Below, piece by piece: positions 26,041 to 34,308 of a stretch of DNA of 64,000 nucleotides. This stretch comes from Streptomyces sp. LX-29 (GTDB taxonomy: Bacteria; Actinomycetota; Actinomycetes; Streptomycetales; Streptomycetaceae). Below the pieces are notes generated by a model that saw only the letters and a list, made by a program, of their open reading frames with translations, made no database searches and was not told the origin of the DNA. How positions within the stretch are numbered: position 1 is the stretch's first letter; each line of letters starts with the position of its first letter. A program made the translations under genes and the position numbers. The stretch spans positions 3,729,559 through 3,793,558 of the forward strand of contig NZ_CP089746.1 in assembly GCF_029541745.1 (NCBI RefSeq), in the 5' to 3' direction.

Positions 26041-27005
26041 TGCAGCCTGGGCGCCAAGGCCCTCGCTATGACGAGCTGCTCCTCCTGGAGCAGCTCGTCG
26101 TCGTCCTCGAAGTCGGCGGCGTCCTCGGCGTCCTCGGCGTCTTCCAGGTCCCACAGCGCGTTCTGCAGCACCCGGGTGAGCGTCCAGCGGGCGGCGCGCT
26201 GCCGGTCCAGGCCGAGCACCTCGGTCATCAGGTCGAAGCGACGACGGATCGCCCGCGGGAGGTCGTCGGTGGCGACCAGGTCCTCCCAGCGGTTGCGCAG
26301 CGCGGGCAACAGATCGAAGCCGGGGTCGCCGACGAGCGGCTTGGGGTCGATGGCCAGCCACGGTCCGCGCCCGGAGCCGGGCAGCGAGGCCAGCACGTTC
26401 TCGTAGTGCAGATCCCAGTGGAGCAGCCGGTCGCCGGGCTCGTCGCGGACCTCTTCCGCCGCCGCGAGACAGCGCTCCAGCAGCTCCCGATCATCGGCGT
26501 CGGGCACCGCCTTCAACGCCACCGGCGCGTCTGCGAGCACCCCGTCGACGACGTCGGCCAGGGTGCGCAGCCCGGCCGGGCCCGGGACGGCGACCAGCCG
26601 CGCCAGCAGCCCGGCCAGGGTCAGCAGCGCCACCTCCGGGTCCCGGACGGAGGCCAGCGAGCGCCGGCCGTCCAGCCGCTCCAAAAGCATGGTCCCGGAC
26701 GGCTCGTCGTGCTCCAGCAGGCGCACGACGCCGTCGCCCGCCCAGGCTCGCAGGCCCAGCGGCTCGCCGACGGTCTCGTCGGTGACGTGCTGGAGCTTGA
26801 GCGCGGCCGGGGTGCCGTCGGCGCGCCGCACGGGCACGACGAGCGCGGCCGCGCCATGGGCCGAGGGGCCGTCCGGCCGCAGCTCCCACCGCTGGAGGAA
26901 GCCGTCCGCCAGCTCCGGCAGGGCGGCGATCCACGCCGCGGCGCTCTCGTCCCCGTGCTCCGCGTAGGCGGCGGCGAGACCGGCGGGAACGGCGATTCGG
27001 CTCAT
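26037..27005 (-). CDS. Aminoglycoside/hydroxyurea phosphotransferase-like protein
   Basis: A 322-residue kinase-fold protein related to streptomycin 6-phosphotransferase (PF04655). The catalytic loop is LLHWDLHYENVL (Asp base) followed by AIDPKPLVGDPGFD (metal-binding Asp). An acidic run of Glu/Asp/Ala near residues 288-305 is unusual. ATG 27005 has GAGGAG nine bases upstream. It stands alone rather than in an antibiotic cluster, so it may be a housekeeping or self-resistance kinase. The substrate cannot be told from sequence. Confidence 0.85.
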   Translation of the reverse strand: MSRIAVPAGLAAAYAEHGDESAAAWIAALPELADGFLQRWELRPDGPSAHGAAALVVPVRRADGTPAALKLQHVTDETVGEPLGLRAWAGDGVVRLLEHDEPSGTMLLERLDGRRSLASVRDPEVALLTLAGLLARLVAVPGPAGLRTLADVVDGVLADAPVALKAVPDADDRELLERCLAAAEEVRDEPGDRLLHWDLHYENVLASLPGSGRGPWLAIDPKPLVGDPGFDLLPALRNRWEDLVATDDLPRAIRRRFDLMTEVLGLDRQRAARWTLTRVLQNALWDLEDAEDAEDAADFEDDDELLQEEQLVIARALAPRLQ

Positions 27006-27262
27006 GAAGGGTGGCTCCTCGGTGCGGCTGTACGGGAACGAAGCCTCCGCACCCCTCAACGCCCCTGACCCGACGGCGCCTTATCCCCCTGCGGGCCGTC
27101 AGCCCATGGGGTGGCCCGGCGCTTCGCATCCTACGTTCGCGACCAGCGGCGAGTCCCGGGAGTACCGGGACTGCCCGGGACGCGTACAGCGCCGCCGGCG
27201 GCCACCCCCGACGGCCCGCCGGGGACGGCCCGATGACGTGTCAGAATCCGCCCTGCGGGGCG

Positions 27263-28168
27263 TCAGGAAGGCCCGACGGCACGTCGAACGAGGTCGGCGG
27301 TGACGGTCTCCGCGAACTCGATCGCGACCGGGCTGAGCGCCTCCCACCGCCGCACCGCCCACCCCGCCGCCAGCGGCGGAAGCCAGGGGATCGGGATCAG
27401 CCTCAGGTCGAGCCGGTCGGGCTCGCGCCAGCCGGGCAGCGCGGGCACGACCGCGTGGCCCAGGCCCAGTTCGGCCAGCAGGATGGCGGTGTCCCAGTCG
27501 GCGACGCTGGTGGTGGACACCGCCTCGGTGCCCCGCCGGGTGAGGTGCTCGTCCAGCCGCAGCCGGGACAGGGAGTTCTCGGGCAGCCGTATGTGGCGGA
27601 TGGCGGCGAACTCCTCGGGCCCGATGGCCGCGCGCTCCGCGAGCGGGTCGTCGGCCCGTACGGCCAGCACCCAGGGCAGTTCGACGACGGTCCGCTGCTC
27701 CACGCCCCGCACCGGCTCCCGGATGGTGATCCAGGCCAGGTCGGCGCTGTTGGCGGCGAGCGCCTTCAGACAGCCGCGGCTGGAGTTCTCGGTCTGGAAC
27801 TCCAGGCTCACCAGCGGGTGGCGGCGCCGGAAGTCCACCACGCCGGCCGCCATGAAGTGGCGGACGCTGGTCGCCCCGGTGGTCACGCGTACCGTGCCGA
27901 CCTCGCCCTGCCGCAGGTCCCGCAGTCGGCGCAGCGCGTGGTCGAGGCCGCTCAGCCCCTCGGCCGCCGCGCGGTGCAGGATCCACCCCGCCTGGGTCGC
28001 CGCGACCCCGCGCGGCTGGCGTTCCAGCAGGGCGACGCCCAGCTCCCGTTCGAGCCGCTTCACCCGCTGGCTCACCGCGGACTGGGTGCAGCCGAGGTCG
28101 CGGGCGACGGCGCTGAGGCTGCCGGTGTCGCAGACGGCGACGAAGGCCCGTAGATCATCCAGAGTCAC
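27263..28168 (-). CDS. LysR-family transcriptional regulator
   Basis: A 301-residue regulator. The N-terminal winged helix (LDDLRAFVAVCDTGSLSAVA, then GCTQSAVSQRVKRLERELG) is followed by the LysR effector domain. GTG 28168 is taken as start; the preceding TTG is a weaker choice. A CCCAAG/CTTGGG palindrome abuts the start codon and probably mediates autoregulation. Neighbouring genes give no clear target, since the gene upstream is on the same strand and encodes a SUKH-like protein. Confidence 0.88.
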   Translation of the reverse strand: MTLDDLRAFVAVCDTGSLSAVARDLGCTQSAVSQRVKRLERELGVALLERQPRGVAATQAGWILHRAAAEGLSGLDHALRRLRDLRQGEVGTVRVTTGATSVRHFMAAGVVDFRRRHPLVSLEFQTENSSRGCLKALAANSADLAWITIREPVRGVEQRTVVELPWVLAVRADDPLAERAAIGPEEFAAIRHIRLPENSLSRLRLDEHLTRRGTEAVSTTSVADWDTAILLAELGLGHAVVPALPGWREPDRLDLRLIPIPWLPPLAAGWAVRRWEALSPVAIEFAETVTADLVRRAVGPS

Positions 28169-28171
28169 CAA

Positions 28172-28219
28172 CCCAAGCTACGACTTGGGCCTTTGAAAGA
28201 AAATCCGAGGATTGACTTG
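28172..28219. promoter_or_regulatory. CCCAAG-N6-CTTGGG operator by the LysR start
   Basis: A perfect inverted repeat with 6-bp arms occupies 28172-28189, three bases upstream of the LysR start codon. A further ACTTGGG half-site lies at 28213-28219. Its position suggests negative autoregulation by blocking transcription or translation. The regulator identity is inferred. Confidence 0.45.
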
Positions 28220-28410
28220 GGGCTCGGCGCACCGCGACGATCTGTCTGGGCCCAGGGCGGCAACCCGTCCACCGCGGTCGGCCGGATCCGGACCGGACGG
28301 CCGCGGTGGGCGGGTGCCGACCCGCCGTCATCGGCGGGACCGGCGCGCCGGCTACGGCGATACGGCCGACCGCGCGGGACCGGCGTGCCGGCTTCAACGG
28401 CTTCACCCGC

Positions 28411-28444
28411 TTCGGCGGCTTCGGCGGCTTCGGCGGCTTCGGCG
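28411..28444. repeat. 9-bp TTCGGCGGC tandem repeat
   Basis: Nearly four perfect copies of TTCGGCGGC lie in the spacer between the SUKH-like gene stop (28480) and the LysR operator. No gene is supported across it. Confidence 0.75.
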
Positions 28445-28479
28445 ACAGGCGACCGCGCGGGCGCGGCGCGCCGCTCGCC

Positions 28480-29004
28480 TCAGCGACAGAGTGACTCGAT
28501 GGTGCGTACGAAGCCCGGGAACTCCTCGCGCGCCCGGCGCAGCACCGCCGCGGCCGGCTGCCGCGGACCCCGCGCGTGACGCTCGGCGATGCGCGCCACC
28601 TCCGCGTTCGGGCCGGCCCCCTCCCACTCCGGGTTCTCGACGGCCTCCATCGGGCCGAAGCCGTCGGCCAGGAGCCACAGGAAGCCGTCGAGGTCGGGGG
28701 CGACCACGCCCAGGCTGCCCTCCGAGCCGAAGAAGACCACCGGCTGGTCGGCCAGCGGCCGGTCCGGGCGGGCCAGCCAGAACGCCGCGTACCCGCCGCT
28801 GCCGTCCTGGCCGAAGGGCCGGAGATCGTCGCCGTCCAGGTCGTGGTTGCCGGTCCAGTGCCGCAGCCAGAAGGTGGTCCGCTCGGCGGAGTGGAAGGCG
28901 TCGTAGGGCTCGTAGTCGACCCCGTCGCCGTCGGCGTAGTCGAACTCGACGCGGGCCAGGGCGGAGAGTGCGGCGGGGAAGTCACGATCGTCGGTGGTGG
29001 TCAC
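28480..29004 (-). CDS. SMI1/KNR4 (SUKH)-like protein
   Basis: A 174-residue soluble acidic protein with aromatic-rich segments (VEFDYADGDGVDYEPYDAF, TTFWLRHWTGNHD, YAAFWLARP) and VVFFGSEGSLGVVAPDLDGFLWLLADG, the pattern of the SUKH superfamily, where the IDFLWLLA-like helix is conserved. SUKH proteins are often toxin immunity proteins but also occur singly as housekeeping adaptors. No toxin gene is adjacent. The assignment is by pattern only. Confidence 0.6.
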   Translation of the reverse strand: MTTTDDRDFPAALSALARVEFDYADGDGVDYEPYDAFHSAERTTFWLRHWTGNHDLDGDDLRPFGQDGSGGYAAFWLARPDRPLADQPVVFFGSEGSLGVVAPDLDGFLWLLADGFGPMEAVENPEWEGAGPNAEVARIAERHARGPRQPAAAVLRRAREEFPGFVRTIESLCR

Positions 29005-29066
29005 CGGCGCAGGTTAACCCCGGGCACCGACACCCGGGCCACCGCCGTAGGGCAGGATCGGGTGGT

Positions 29067-29519
29067 ATGGACCAACAACCCTTCGCCAGTACCGAATCCG
29101 TCCTCGCCGCGATCCGAGAGGTCGCGGAGGAGCGGGGACGCGCGATGGCGGTGACCCATGACATCGGGGCCGATCGGACGTCGCGGCGGCTCGCCGCGGG
29201 GGTCGGGACGGTGGCCGACGCGGACGGCTCGCTGCCGCACGAGGCGTTCGTGGAGCTGGGCGACTCGCCGCGGGTGGAGATCCAGCTGTACTCCGAGGGG
29301 GACGCGACGATCGACGTCGACGGGGTCGTCTTCCACGATCTGCCGCGGGCCGACGTGCCCGACTTCCTGCGCTCGGTCTACGGCGGAGCGGCGCACGTCA
29401 GCGGTCGACTGTTCCCTCCGGGGTGGCGGCTGGTGGTCCCGCTGCCGGGGGACCGGACCTACCGGGAGCTCGTCCAGACGCCCGGCCTGACACCCTGGCT
29501 GAGCTCGCGCGTGCGCTGA
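29067..29519 (+). CDS. Hypothetical protein, 150 residues
   Basis: An acidic, soluble protein starting MDQQPFASTESVLAAIREVA. It lacks signal peptide, membrane segment or metal motif. Gly-, Asp- and aromatic-containing strands (VEIQLYSEGDATIDVDGVVF) suggest an alpha/beta fold. Codon usage is normal for the chromosome and it is divergent from the SUKH-like gene. I do not recognise a family. Confidence 0.65.
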   Translation: MDQQPFASTESVLAAIREVAEERGRAMAVTHDIGADRTSRRLAAGVGTVADADGSLPHEAFVELGDSPRVEIQLYSEGDATIDVDGVVFHDLPRADVPDFLRSVYGGAAHVSGRLFPPGWRLVVPLPGDRTYRELVQTPGLTPWLSSRVR

Positions 29520-29545
29520 GCCCCGGCCCGGCCCGAGCGCCGGCG

Positions 29546-30136
29546 CTACAGCCCCGGCGCCCCCCAGACCGGGAACCACCGGTCGAGCTCCCTCTCCACC
29601 CGCAGGTCGTCCGCCAGCAGCGAGCGCACCTGGAGCTCCAGGGCGTTGTCGCGCCGCTCGCCGCGTGCGCCCGGGAGCGGGGCGAAGGGGTAGAAGGTGC
29701 CGCGCTTGTAGAGGTAGACGAGGGCGAGCACGCGCTCGGGGTCGGCGGCGCGGAAGGCCATCAGGGAGCAGAGCAGCTGTGGGCCGAAGCCGCCGTCCTG
29801 GAGGGCGGTGTTCACCGCGTGCAGGTCGTTGACGAGGGCCGGGGTGTCCTCGGGCGGCTGGCGGACCAGCAGCCAGGTGTAGCCGTAGCCGTCCCGGCTG
29901 AACTCGACGGGAACGCCGCCGCGCTCCGTGTCGGCGTCGAGCAGGGCCCGTACGTCCTGCCGCAGTTGCTCGAAGGCGCCGCCCTCCACGCTGGCGAAGC
30001 AGACGGAGCCGACGCCGGTGGGGGCGAACCCGGCCCCTGCTTGCAGGGTGATGGCCGCCGACGGCAGGGCGAAGAGCTGGTCGAGGTCGGGGCGGACCGG
30101 CTTGCTGCGCCCGAGGATGGTGTCCAGGAGGCCCAC
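29546..30136 (-). CDS. PspAB-like PspA-associated protein
   Basis: A 196-residue soluble protein beginning MGLLDTILGRSKPVRPDLDQLFALP, matching the actinobacterial family named PspA-associated protein PspAB as I recall it. It lies 4 bp downstream of the HtpX gene; HtpX plus PspAB pairs occur in many actinobacteria and point to membrane-stress response. The molecular function is unknown. Confidence 0.7.
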   Translation of the reverse strand: MGLLDTILGRSKPVRPDLDQLFALPSAAITLQAGAGFAPTGVGSVCFASVEGGAFEQLRQDVRALLDADTERGGVPVEFSRDGYGYTWLLVRQPPEDTPALVNDLHAVNTALQDGGFGPQLLCSLMAFRAADPERVLALVYLYKRGTFYPFAPLPGARGERRDNALELQVRSLLADDLRVERELDRWFPVWGAPGL

Positions 30137-30140
30137 GGTC

Positions 30141-31055
30141 TCAGCCCCTGCCCAGCTCCGCGGAGATGCGCCCGAGCTGGTCGAGTCGCTGCTCCAGGGT
30201 GGGGTGCGAGGACAGCAGCCGGTTCAGCGCGGCGCCGGAGAAGGCCGGGGCGAAGTAGAAGGCGTTGAACGGCTCGGCCTGTCGCAGGTCGCGGGTCGGG
30301 ATGCGGGCCATGTCGCCGGTCACCTTGGTGAGCGCGGCGGCCAGCGCCGAGGGGCGACCGGTCAGCAGCGCCGCGGAGCGGTCGGCGGTCAGCTCGCGGT
30401 AGCGGGACAGCATGCGGGTGAGCAGGAAGCTGATCGCGTAGACGACGGTGCTGACCAGCGGGACGAGCAGCAGGGCGAGGTGCGCGCCGCCGTCGTCCCC
30501 GTCTCCGTCGCCGTCCCCGCTGGCGAGCCCGCCCCAGAGCGCGACCCGCGTCATGAGCCCGGCCAGCACCCCCAGGAAGGAGGCGATGGTCATGACCGCC
30601 ACATCGCGGTGCGCGACGTGGGACAGCTCGTGGGCCAGCACGCCCTCCAGCTCCTCCGGCTCCAGCCGCCGCAGCAGCCCGGTGGTGGCGCACACCAGCG
30701 CGGTCCGCTCGTTACGCCCGGTGGCGAAGGCGTTGGGCACGTCGCTCTCGGCGACGGCCACCCGCGGCTTGGGCATGTCGGCGAGCGCGCACAGCCGGTC
30801 CACCGCGCCGTGCAGCTCGGGCGCCTGCTCGGGGGTGACCTCGCGCGCGCCCATGCTCAGGGCGGCGATCCGGTCGCTGAACCAGAACTGCGCGACGAAC
30901 AGCCCACCCGCGATGAGCAGGATCACCGGCCAGTAGCCGCTCAGCAGCACCAGCAGAACGCCGACGACGGCCACGTAGAGCAGCCCGATGAGGAACATCG
31001 TGCCGACCATCCGGGTGGCCAACCCCCGGTCCGGGGTGAATCGGGTGCGTGACAT
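30141..31055 (-). CDS. htpX: HtpX-like membrane zinc metallopeptidase
   Basis: A 304-residue M48 peptidase. Two N-terminal helices (about residues 15-50), then LAHELSHVAHRD (HExxH zinc motif, about residues 143-147), two further helices (about 160-205) and a downstream Glu ligand in SRYRELTADRSAALL. HtpX removes misfolded membrane proteins. ATG 31055 has GGAGG nine bases upstream. It is co-transcribed with PspAB, 4 bp apart. Confidence 0.93.
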   Translation of the reverse strand: MSRTRFTPDRGLATRMVGTMFLIGLLYVAVVGVLLVLLSGYWPVILLIAGGLFVAQFWFSDRIAALSMGAREVTPEQAPELHGAVDRLCALADMPKPRVAVAESDVPNAFATGRNERTALVCATTGLLRRLEPEELEGVLAHELSHVAHRDVAVMTIASFLGVLAGLMTRVALWGGLASGDGDGDGDDGGAHLALLLVPLVSTVVYAISFLLTRMLSRYRELTADRSAALLTGRPSALAAALTKVTGDMARIPTRDLRQAEPFNAFYFAPAFSGAALNRLLSSHPTLEQRLDQLGRISAELGRG

Positions 31056-31167
31056 GGGATGACACCTCCGCGGGCGCACGCACCTCCGTGGGCGCGCACG
31101 CCCCTCACACACCCGATTTTCCCCTTTATCGGCCATATCAACCGAATTCCGACCGACTCACCCGAGG

Positions 31168-31228
31168 GCCGGTCCTCAGCCACCGAGGCCCGGTCCTCAG
31201 CCACCGAGGGCGGTTCTCAGCCCCTGAG
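31168..31228. repeat. 20-21-bp repeat between HtpX and oxidoreductase genes
   Basis: Copies containing CGGTCCTCAGCCACCGAGG start at about 31168 and 31188, with a diverged third copy at 31209 (TTCTCAGCCCCTGAGG). The repeat fills the spacer between the HtpX promoter region and the F420-type oxidoreductase stop and shows no coding potential. Confidence 0.55.
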
Positions 31229-31322
31229 GCCCCCTCGGTCGTCGAGAACGACCCCCGGTCGCCGAGAACGGTGCAGCCCCCGGGAACGGTCCATGGCCGC
31301 CGGGCCGGTCCGCGGCCGTCGG

Positions 31323-32237
31323 CTAGGCGTCCGCGCCCAGCTGCGCCGGCACCTCCATGGCGATCTTCTCGAAGATCGCCGGGTCGGACGCGAAGACCGA
31401 GTCGGCGATCGGCCAGTGCACCACGATCTCGTCGATGCCCAGCTCCGCGTGGGCGCCCGCGAAGTCCACGAAGGCGTCGACCGAGTCCAGCACCGTGTTC
31501 TGCTCCGGGGTGAAGCCGGTGAGCAGGATCCTGTCCAGCTCGGCCGCGTCCCGGCCGGCCTCGGCGCACGCCCCGCCCAGGGCCTCGATCTGCCGGGCGA
31601 CCGCGTCCCGCGACTCCCCCGGGGTGCCGGTCTCGGCGAGCCTGGGGTCGCCGGTGGTCACCCACGCCTGCCCGTACCGCGCCGCCAGCCGCAGACCGCG
31701 CGGGCCGGTGGCCGCGATCGCGAAGGGCAGTCGGGGCCGCTGCACACAGCCGGGGATGTTCCGGACCTCGCGGGCGCTGTAGTACGTGCCCTCGGCGGTC
31801 ACCACGTCCTCGCTGAGGAGCCGGTCCAGCAGCGGGACGAACTCGCCGAACCGCGCGGTGCGTTCGCGCACCGGCCAGGGCTCCTCGTCCGCGCCCAGCA
31901 GGGCGGTGGCGTCGAAGCCGACGCCACCCGCGCCGATGCCGAGGGTGACCCGCCCGCCCGAGATGTCGTCGAGCGAGATGAGCTCCTTGGCCAGGGTGAC
32001 CGGGTGGCGGAAGTTCGGGGAGGTGACGAGCGTCCCCAGGCGCAGCCGGGAGGTGCTCGCCGCGGCGGCCGTGAGCGTCGGTATCGCCCCGAACCAGGGG
32101 CCGTCGCGGAAGGAACGCCAGGACAGGTGGTCATAGGTGTAGGCCGCGTGGAAGCCGAGCTCCTCGGCCCGCTGCCACACCTCGCGGCCGCCCTCGGACC
32201 AGCGGCGGACGGGAAGAATCACAGTGCTCAAGCGCAT
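31323..32237 (-). CDS. LLM-class F420-dependent oxidoreductase
   Basis: A 304-residue luciferase-like TIM-barrel protein. Landmarks are YTYDHLSWR near residue 35, SRLRLGTLVTSPNFRHP, SGGRVTLGIGAGGVGFD (cofactor phosphate region) and LPFAIAATGPRGLRLAARY. Proteins of this pattern in Streptomyces generally use coenzyme F420 rather than FMN. The ATG at 32237 (MRLSTVILPVRRW) gives the conserved N-terminus. The substrate is unknown and no metabolic cluster surrounds it. Confidence 0.85.
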   Translation of the reverse strand: MRLSTVILPVRRWSEGGREVWQRAEELGFHAAYTYDHLSWRSFRDGPWFGAIPTLTAAAASTSRLRLGTLVTSPNFRHPVTLAKELISLDDISGGRVTLGIGAGGVGFDATALLGADEEPWPVRERTARFGEFVPLLDRLLSEDVVTAEGTYYSAREVRNIPGCVQRPRLPFAIAATGPRGLRLAARYGQAWVTTGDPRLAETGTPGESRDAVARQIEALGGACAEAGRDAAELDRILLTGFTPEQNTVLDSVDAFVDFAGAHAELGIDEIVVHWPIADSVFASDPAIFEKIAMEVPAQLGADA

Positions 32238-32509
32238 GCCGTCGAGGGTAAGCGGTGGCGGCCGCAGCGCGGCAGGCCACGGCGGACCGCCCGCGCGCCC
32301 GGGACGGGGCGGGGGCACGGCGCGGGGGCTTCCCCGGGCGCGCGCTGGGGCTGACGATGGGCGCGGGCGCGCATGGGGCGCGGGCCGGGCGTAAGCGGAC
32401 AGTAGGCGCGCGACCCATTTCGCCTACGCCGAGTGAGCGAAACCGTGCGCAGGCCCGCGGTCCGGCCTTTCGGACGGACCTGTTCGGCATATGCGGGAGG
32501 ATGGATGCC

Positions 32510-33379
32510 GTGACTCCAGCTACCGAGCAGCCCGAGACTCCGGCCGCGGACAGGACTCCCACCGCCACTCCCCGCCTGATCGCCACCGACCTCGACGGCA
32601 CCCTGCTGCGCGACGACAAGACGGTCTCCGCCCGCACCGTCGCGGCGCTGGCCGCCGCGGAGCAGGCGGGCCTCCAGGTGTGCTTCGTCACCGGGCGCCC
32701 GGCCCGCTGGATGGACGTCGTCAGCGACCATGTGCACGGCCACGGGCTGGCCATCTGCGCCAACGGCGCGGCCCTGGTGGACCTCCACGACGGCGGGCGG
32801 CTGATCGACGTCCACCCGCTCGCGACCGCCGACGCGATCGCCGTGGTGGAGGCGGTGCGCGCCGTCGCCCCGGGCGCCTCCTTCGCCGTGGAGCGCACCT
32901 CCGGCATCCACTACGAGCCGCACTACCCGCCGTACATCGTCGACCCGAGGGCCGACATCGCTCCCGCCGAGAAGCTGCTCGCGGACGGGCACGACGCCGC
33001 CGACCACCCCATCCTCAAGCTGTTGGCTCACCACCCCGAGCTGGCCCCCGACGCGTTCCTGGAGCTGGCCCGCAAGGCCGCCGGGGCACACGGCTCCTTC
33101 ACCCGCTCCAGCCCGACCGCGCTGCTGGAGATCAGCGGGCCCGGGGTGAGCAAGGCCAGCACCCTGGCCCGCTGGTGCGCCGAGCGCGGCATCCTGCCCG
33201 CGCAGGTGGTGGCCTTCGGCGACATGCCCAACGACCTGGAGATGCTGACCTGGGCGGGCACCTCGTACGCCATGGCCAACGCCCACCCGGCGGTGCTGGC
33301 CGCCACCACCCACCGCACCCACGCCAACAACGAGGACGGCGTGGCGGCGGTCATCGAGGAGCTCCTCGGCCGCCGCTGA
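32510..33379 (+). CDS. Cof-type HAD-superfamily phosphatase
   Basis: About 289 residues. GTG 32510 is preferred because GGGAGG (32495-32500) sits nine bases upstream, while ATG 32501 directly abuts it. Motifs are [15 protein letters not shown] (I), CFVTGRP (II), GVSKASTLARW (III Lys) and [13 protein letters not shown] (IV). The C2 cap lies between motifs II and III. It is a small-molecule phosphatase of unknown substrate, similar in layout to the HAD gene after serS. It is convergent with the adjacent IS element and M23 gene. Confidence 0.88.
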   Translation: MTPATEQPETPAADRTPTATPRLIATDLDGTLLRDDKTVSARTVAALAAAEQAGLQVCFVTGRPARWMDVVSDHVHGHGLAICANGAALVDLHDGGRLIDVHPLATADAIAVVEAVRAVAPGASFAVERTSGIHYEPHYPPYIVDPRADIAPAEKLLADGHDAADHPILKLLAHHPELAPDAFLELARKAAGAHGSFTRSSPTALLEISGPGVSKASTLARWCAERGILPAQVVAFGDMPNDLEMLTWAGTSYAMANAHPAVLAATTHRTHANNEDGVAAVIEELLGRR

Positions 33380-33426
33380 CGGACCGGGCGAGCGTGAGGC
33401 GCCCGCGCTAGGCGGTTTCGTTTGGA

Positions 33427-33933
33427 TCACCGAGCGGACCAGAGGAAGATGCCCGCGATGTGGAGTCCGGCCAGGTAGATGACCGCTGTCTTCTCGTAGC
33501 GGGTGGCGATCCCTCGCCACTGCTTCAGGCGGTTGATGCACCGCTCGACGGTATTGCGCTGCTTGTACGCGTCACGGTCGAAAGCGGGTGGCCTCCCACC
33601 GTGTCTGCCGCGACGCAGCCGGTGGCCGCGCTGATCCGCCCGGGTGGGGATCACTGCCCGGATGCCGCGCTGGCGTAGATGCTCGCGGATCGCACGTGAG
33701 GAGTACGCCTTGTCGGCCAGGACGACGTCCGGCCTGGTGCGAGGTCGTCCACGTCGGCGGGGAACGCGCAGACGGGCCATGACCTCGCCGAAGGCGGGTG
33801 CATCGCCGGCCTGGCCGGCCGTGAGGACGAAGGCCAGGGGCCGGCAGTCGCCGTCGGCCGCGAGGTGGATCTTCGTGGTCAGCCCGCCGCGGGACCGGCC
33901 GATGGCGTGGTCGGCCGGTTCTCCAGCCGGGGC
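33427..33933 (-). CDS. IS transposase, downstream frame (orfB)
   Basis: This frame is reached from orfA by -1 frameshifting at GGGGCCC (33930-33936). It encodes RSRGGLTTKIHLAADGDCRP, DVVLADKAYSSRAIREHL (second catalytic Asp) and NTVERCINRLKQWRGIATRY (catalytic Glu), completing the DDE transposase domain. The frame is open further upstream to 34251 but that part is out of phase. The fused product would be about 290 residues, normal for the IS427 group. Confidence 0.85.
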   Translation of the reverse strand, partial: APAGEPADHAIGRSRGGLTTKIHLAADGDCRPLAFVLTAGQAGDAPAFGEVMARLRVPRRRGRPRTRPDVVLADKAYSSRAIREHLRQRGIRAVIPTRADQRGHRLRRGRHGGRPPAFDRDAYKQRNTVERCINRLKQWRGIATRYEKTAVIYLAGLHIAGIFLWSAR

Positions 33934-34298
33934 CCCCTTTTGCGGGCCCCGGCAGCGTGCTGGTGTGCTCGCACGATCGTGGAGTCCACAGAGACGGCCC
34001 AGTTCAGGTCCTCGTCCGCGTCGGCCTGGGCTATGAGAGCGGTGAACACTCGCTCCCAGGTGCCGTCGACGGCCCACATACGCAGCCGGTTGTAGACGCC
34101 TCGCCAGTTGCCGTACTTCTCCGGAAGGTGCACCCACTGGGTTCCGGTCTGGAACTTGAAGGCGATCGCGTCGATCACCTCCCGATGGTCCCGCCACCGA
34201 CCACCGCGCCTCGGCGTCCGGTCCGGGAGCAACGGCTCGATCCGCGCCCACTGCGCGTCAGTCAACGGCACACCCAGACCAACGACCGGCTGATCCAA
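33879..34298 (-). CDS. IS transposase, upstream frame (orfA)
   Basis: 139 residues from TTG 34298. It contains the DNA-binding front of IS5-type transposases (LTDAQWARIEPLLPDRTPRR, REVIDAIAFKFQTGTQWVHLP, YNRLRMWAVDGTWERVFTAL) and the first catalytic Asp in SVDSTIVRAHQHAA. Read alone it ends at 33879. The G_GGG_CCC slippery heptamer near its end allows a fused orfAB protein. It initiates inside the right terminal repeat. Confidence 0.85.
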   Translation of the reverse strand: MDQPVVGLGVPLTDAQWARIEPLLPDRTPRRGGRWRDHREVIDAIAFKFQTGTQWVHLPEKYGNWRGVYNRLRMWAVDGTWERVFTALIAQADADEDLNWAVSVDSTIVRAHQHAAGARKRGPRLENRPTTPSAGPAAG

Positions 34299-34308
34299 AC
34301 GAAACTGC

